A stretch of DNA of 64,000 nt from Roseomonas populi (GTDB lineage Bacteria; Pseudomonadota; Alphaproteobacteria; Acetobacterales; Acetobacteraceae), in contig NZ_JANJOU010000014.1 in assembly GCF_024594815.1 (NCBI RefSeq), positions 1 to 64,000 of the forward strand, read 5' to 3'. The notes under the pieces were generated by a model, which was not told where the DNA came from, searched no databases, and saw nothing but the letters and a program-made list of their open reading frames with translations. Positions 60,908 through 64,000 of the stretch are shown here, piece by piece. Each line of letters starts with the position of its first letter. Within the stretch, counting starts at the first letter, position 1. The position numbers were made by a program, and so were the translations under genes.

Positions 60908-62005
60908 TCAGGCCGCCAGCGCCGGGTAATCCGTGTACCCGTGCTCGTCGCCACCGTAGAAGGTCGCCTTGTCCGGCGTGGCCAGCGGCGCCCCGGCCTT
61001 CATGCGCTCCACCAGGTCGGGGTTGGCGATGAAGGGCCGCCCGAAGGCGATCAGGTCGGCGCGGCCCTCGCGCAGGGCGGTATCGGCCAGGGCGAAGTCG
61101 TAGCCGTTGTTGGCCATGTAGGGGCCGCGGAAGGCGGCCTTCAGGGCGGCGTAGTCGAAGCCGGGTACCACGTCGCGCGGGCCGCCGGTTGCGCCCTCGA
61201 TCATGTGCAGGTAGGCCAGGTTGAAGGGTGCCAGGGCCTCCACCGCGCGCTTGAAGAGCGGGAAGGGGTCGCTGTCGCGCGCGTCGTTAGCGGGCGTGAC
61301 GGGGGAGAGGCGGATGCCCGTGCGGTCGGCGCCGATGGCGTCGGTCACGGCCTGGGTCACCTCCAGCATCAGGCGGATGCGGTTCTCGATGCTGCCGCCG
61401 TAGTTGTCGATGCGCTTGTTGCTGCCGTCGCGCAGGAACTGGTCGATCAGGTAGCCGTTGGCCGCGTGGATCTCCACGCCGTCGAAGCCGGCATCGCGGG
61501 CGTTGCGGGCCGCCTGGGCATAGGTGGCGACGATGCCGGGGATCTCGTCCAGCTCGAGCGCGCGCGGCTCCTCATGCGGCTTGAAGCCGGCCTCGGTGAA
61601 GGCCTGGCCTTGCGGCGTGATGGCAGAGGGGGCGACGGGCCTGGCGTTCCCCGGCTGCAGGTCGGGGTGGGAGATGCGGCCGACATGCCAGAGCTGGGCG
61701 ACGATCTTGCCGCCCTTGGCGTGCACCGCCTCCGTCACGGCCTTCCAGCCCTGTACCTGCTCCTTGCTGTGGATGCCCGGGGTCCAGGCGTAGCCCTTGC
61801 CCTGCTGGGAGATCTGCGTGGCCTCGGAGATGATGAGGCCGGCGGAGGCGCGCTGGGCGTAGTAGGTGGCGGCGGTGGGGCGGGGCACGTCGCCCGCCAG
61901 GGCCCGGCTGCGGGTGAGCGGGGCCATGGCGACGCGGTTAGCGAGCTCGATGGCGCCGATCCGGGTGGGCTGGAAGAGCGGGCTGGCGGCGTTGTCGGTG
62001 GGCAA
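60908..62005 (-). CDS. Old-yellow-enzyme family alkene reductase (NemA-like)
   Basis: This 365-residue FMN-dependent barrel enzyme reduces activated alkenes, quinones or nitro compounds. Signature segments are LFQPTRIGAIELANRVAMAP, AQLWHVGRISHP, the substrate-binding His/Asn pair in EIHAANGYLIDQF, RIDNYGGSIENR and LIAFGRPFIANPDL. A TTG start at 62005 with an upstream GAGGA fits family length. An open frame continues to an ATG at 62116 but is Pro/Ala-rich and unlike the family. Confidence 0.9.
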   Translation of the reverse strand: MPTDNAASPLFQPTRIGAIELANRVAMAPLTRSRALAGDVPRPTAATYYAQRASAGLIISEATQISQQGKGYAWTPGIHSKEQVQGWKAVTEAVHAKGGKIVAQLWHVGRISHPDLQPGNARPVAPSAITPQGQAFTEAGFKPHEEPRALELDEIPGIVATYAQAARNARDAGFDGVEIHAANGYLIDQFLRDGSNKRIDNYGGSIENRIRLMLEVTQAVTDAIGADRTGIRLSPVTPANDARDSDPFPLFKRAVEALAPFNLAYLHMIEGATGGPRDVVPGFDYAALKAAFRGPYMANNGYDFALADTALREGRADLIAFGRPFIANPDLVERMKAGAPLATPDKATFYGGDEHGYTDYPALAA

Positions 62006-62137
62006 GGCTGCGTCCTCGGCTGGGGGCCGGGCGGTGTGCCCGGCGGTTGCCGGGCGATCTGGGGCCGGGGCGGCGGCGATGCAGGGAGGGGCCGGGCATG
62101 GCTGCCATGCCCGCAAACCCTCTAGCCCCGGAATTCC

Positions 62138-63067
62138 CTAGCCGAGGAGTCCCATGGCGCCGCGGCCGGGCGGCAGATTCGTTACCCCCGCCGCGCGCGG
62201 GTTCCACCACCAGCCGCCGCCGGGCCCCACCACCACCCCGGCCTGGAAGCGCGGGGCGGGCACGTAGCGCGCCTGCCCGGCCAGGATGGCGGCGCCGCGC
62301 GGGGTGGGGGCGTGCGGCGCATCGCGCCCGATCAGGCGGCGCGTGCCGGTGGAGAGGCGCTTCACCACGTCGCGCAGGATCAGGTCCGTCAGCGGGAAGA
62401 CAGGGTCGCCTGCCTCCAGGGCGCGGAGCAGGGCGGCCTCATCAGCGCCCTCGGCCAGCGCCTGCATCACCCGCCGCTCCGTCAGCCCCAGCCCGTCCGT
62501 CACCCAGGGCAGGTCCTGCAGGTGGCGGCGCATGGCCCGGGCCAGGTGCGGCAGGGGCAGCGCGCGGCGGGAAAGGCTGTCCAGCGCGGTCGGGTCCTCC
62601 GCCGCGAAGGCGCGCCAGGCCTCGGCGCCGGCCTCCACGGCCGACCAGGGCAGGGGTTCCGGCACCAGCGCCTCCAGCTCGTCCTGCGGCAGCAGCGCGA
62701 AGGGGCGCACCCCGTCGGCGGGCATCAGGAACAGGCGCCCGGCAAGGTTGGGCCAATCCGCCAGCAGGGAGAGGAGGCGGATCAGCACGGCCTGATCCCA
62801 CAGGTCGTGCTCGAACCACAGCAGGATGCGGCCATACTCCGGCAGGCCGCGCAGCGCCGTGTACTCGGCGCCCAGCCGGGCCCGCACCGCCGCCACGTCG
62901 TGCGCGTAGTGCCCGGCCACGAAGGCGGCGCGGCGGGAGACGTACTCGGCGGGGAACTCGCCATGCACCGGCCCCTGGCAGACGGGATCGGCCAGGCAGA
63001 AGTAATCGCCCGGCACCCGCCCGCGCAGGTCGTCGCCGCAGCGGATGGAGGCGGTGGCCTCCGCCAT
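62138..63067 (-). CDS. DUF1835-type protein of unknown function
   Basis: The 309-residue protein has the N-terminal DUF1835 pattern: IRCGDDLRG, DPVCQGPVHGE and GRILLWFEHDLWDQAVLIRLLSLLAD. A helical C-terminal region follows (LPLPHLARAMRRHLQDLPWV, GLTERRVMQALAEGADE). The family's function is unknown. Its ATG overlaps the purD stop (TGATG), so it is probably cotranscribed with purD. Confidence 0.85.
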   Translation of the reverse strand: MAEATASIRCGDDLRGRVPGDYFCLADPVCQGPVHGEFPAEYVSRRAAFVAGHYAHDVAAVRARLGAEYTALRGLPEYGRILLWFEHDLWDQAVLIRLLSLLADWPNLAGRLFLMPADGVRPFALLPQDELEALVPEPLPWSAVEAGAEAWRAFAAEDPTALDSLSRRALPLPHLARAMRRHLQDLPWVTDGLGLTERRVMQALAEGADEAALLRALEAGDPVFPLTDLILRDVVKRLSTGTRRLIGRDAPHAPTPRGAAILAGQARYVPAPRFQAGVVVGPGGGWWWNPRAAGVTNLPPGRGAMGLLG

Positions 63068-64000
63068 CACAGGGCCCGGTGGGCGATGTCCCGGCGGCAG
63101 AAGCCACCCGGCCAGTCCAGCGCGTCCACAGCAGCGTAGGCGGCGTCCCGCGCCGCGCGCAGATCCCCGGCCGTGGCGGCGACGCCCAGCACGCGTCCGC
63201 CCGCCGAGACCACCCGGCCATCCGCCCCGCGCGCCGTGCCGGCATGGAACACGCGCGCGCCGGGGACGGCGGCGGCCGCATCCAGCCCGCCGATCGGCTC
63301 GCCCTTCGTCACCGCGCCGGGATAGCCGCGCGCCGCGACGACGACGACGAGGGCGGGGTCGTCGGACCACTCCAGCGAGACGCCGGAGAGGTCCCCCTTC
63401 GCCGCCGCCAGCAGGGCGGGAAGAAGGTCGGACGTCAGGCGCATCATCAGCACCTGGCACTCGGGATCGCCGAAGCGGACGTTGAACTCGATCACGCGCG
63501 GCCCGGTGGCGGTGAGCATGAGCCCGACGAAAAGCACGCCGCGGAAGGGCGCGCCGCGGCGGGCCATCTCGGCGAGCGTCGGCTCCACGACGCGGGCCAT
63601 CACCTCGTCCCGCATCGCATCGGTAAAGGCGGGGGGTGGGGAATAGGCGCCCATGCCGCCGGTGTTGGGACCGGTGTCGCCGTCGCCCACGCGCTTGTGG
63701 TCCTGGGCGGCAACCAGCGGGACAGCGCGGGTGCCGTCGCAGAGGGCGAAGAAGGAGGCCTCCTCCCCCAGCATGCACTCCTCGATCACTACGGAGGCGC
63801 CGGCCGCACCGTGCACGCGGCTCTCCATGATGTCGGCGATCGCGGCCTCGGCCTGCTCCACCGTCTCGGCCACCACCACGCCCTTGCCGGCGGCCAGGCC
63901 ATCCGCCTTGACCACGATCGGGGCGCCCTGGGCGCGGACATGGGCGCGGGCGGCATCGGGGTCGTCGAAGCGCCTCCAGGCAGCGGTGGGGGCGCCGGCG
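63067..64000 (-). CDS. purD: Phosphoribosylamine-glycine ligase PurD (3' part; runs off the window)
   Basis: This is the ATP-grasp enzyme of purine synthesis joining glycine to phosphoribosylamine. The frame stays open to base 64000, so the N-terminal part is outside. Visible are PIVVKADGLAAGKGV, HKRVGDGDTGPNTGGMGAYSP, IEFNVRFGDPECQ and the C-terminal domain ending FCRRDIAHRAL. It is about 310 codons of an expected 420-430. Confidence 0.95.
   Translation of the reverse strand, partial: AGAPTAAWRRFDDPDAARAHVRAQGAPIVVKADGLAAGKGVVVAETVEQAEAAIADIMESRVHGAAGASVVIEECMLGEEASFFALCDGTRAVPLVAAQDHKRVGDGDTGPNTGGMGAYSPPPAFTDAMRDEVMARVVEPTLAEMARRGAPFRGVLFVGLMLTATGPRVIEFNVRFGDPECQVLMMRLTSDLLPALLAAAKGDLSGVSLEWSDDPALVVVVAARGYPGAVTKGEPIGGLDAAAAVPGARVFHAGTARGADGRVVSAGGRVLGVAATAGDLRAARDAAYAAVDALDWPGGFCRRDIAHRAL

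Overview
The window is very GC-rich and gene-dense. It carries PhaR, MetX-MetW, a split F0 ATP-synthase operon (I-a-c-b'-b), a LutB-type iron-sulfur protein and many TTG/GTG starts. I infer an alphaproteobacterium, most likely an Acetobacteraceae/Roseomonas-like organism; this comes from gene content and style, not from a search. The first 101 bases are an almost pure C tract and are probably an end artefact.

Layout. 0.1-2.7 kb: a polyhydroxyalkanoate locus, with a short PhaC-like synthase and a PhaE-like partner divergent from the regulator PhaR. 3-8.7 kb: an MFS exporter, an orphan LutB-like protein, a secreted charged-repeat protein, and metX-metW with a small conserved partner. 8.7-10.3 kb: an orphan peptide-type solute-binding protein. 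10.7-13.4 kb: the F0 operon. 13.6-15.4 kb: an ABC exporter.

15.9-46.7 kb is the most striking part. A type II secretion system (T2SS) is split into two arms. The minus arm (O-E-F-D-K) lies beyond two giant RTX-like calcium-binding proteins. The plus arm (G-H-I-J-L-M-C/N-like) is continuous with a gene series for a 1759-residue multicopper oxidase of the MnxG/McoA type, a beta-propeller protein, two SCO-like copper chaperones and a cytochrome c/periplasmic-binding-protein fusion. Both arms diverge from one 415-base, AT-richer regulatory region at 32.4-32.8 kb that contains direct repeats and dyads. I read this as one secretion-plus-oxidation island: the T2SS would export the giant oxidase, possibly a Mn(II) oxidase, with its own copper-loading and electron-transfer proteins. 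A lytic transglycosylase follows the plus arm.

48-64 kb: a quinone-type stress group (MhqD-like esterase, MhqO-like dioxygenase, DoxX, LysR), GlgX, an RND efflux pair, an S9 peptidase, an old-yellow-enzyme reductase, a DUF1835-type protein and the 3' part of purD.

Six intergenic elements share a GAATTC-centred hairpin module. They fall into two families: A at 2.7, 15.5 and 51.4 kb, and B at 6.3, 10.5 and 60.7 kb. Stem changes are compensated between copies. Family B copies look like small inverted-repeat elements with a hairpin at each end. Several abut stop codons and probably also work as terminators. No tRNA, rRNA, CRISPR array or transposase gene was seen.
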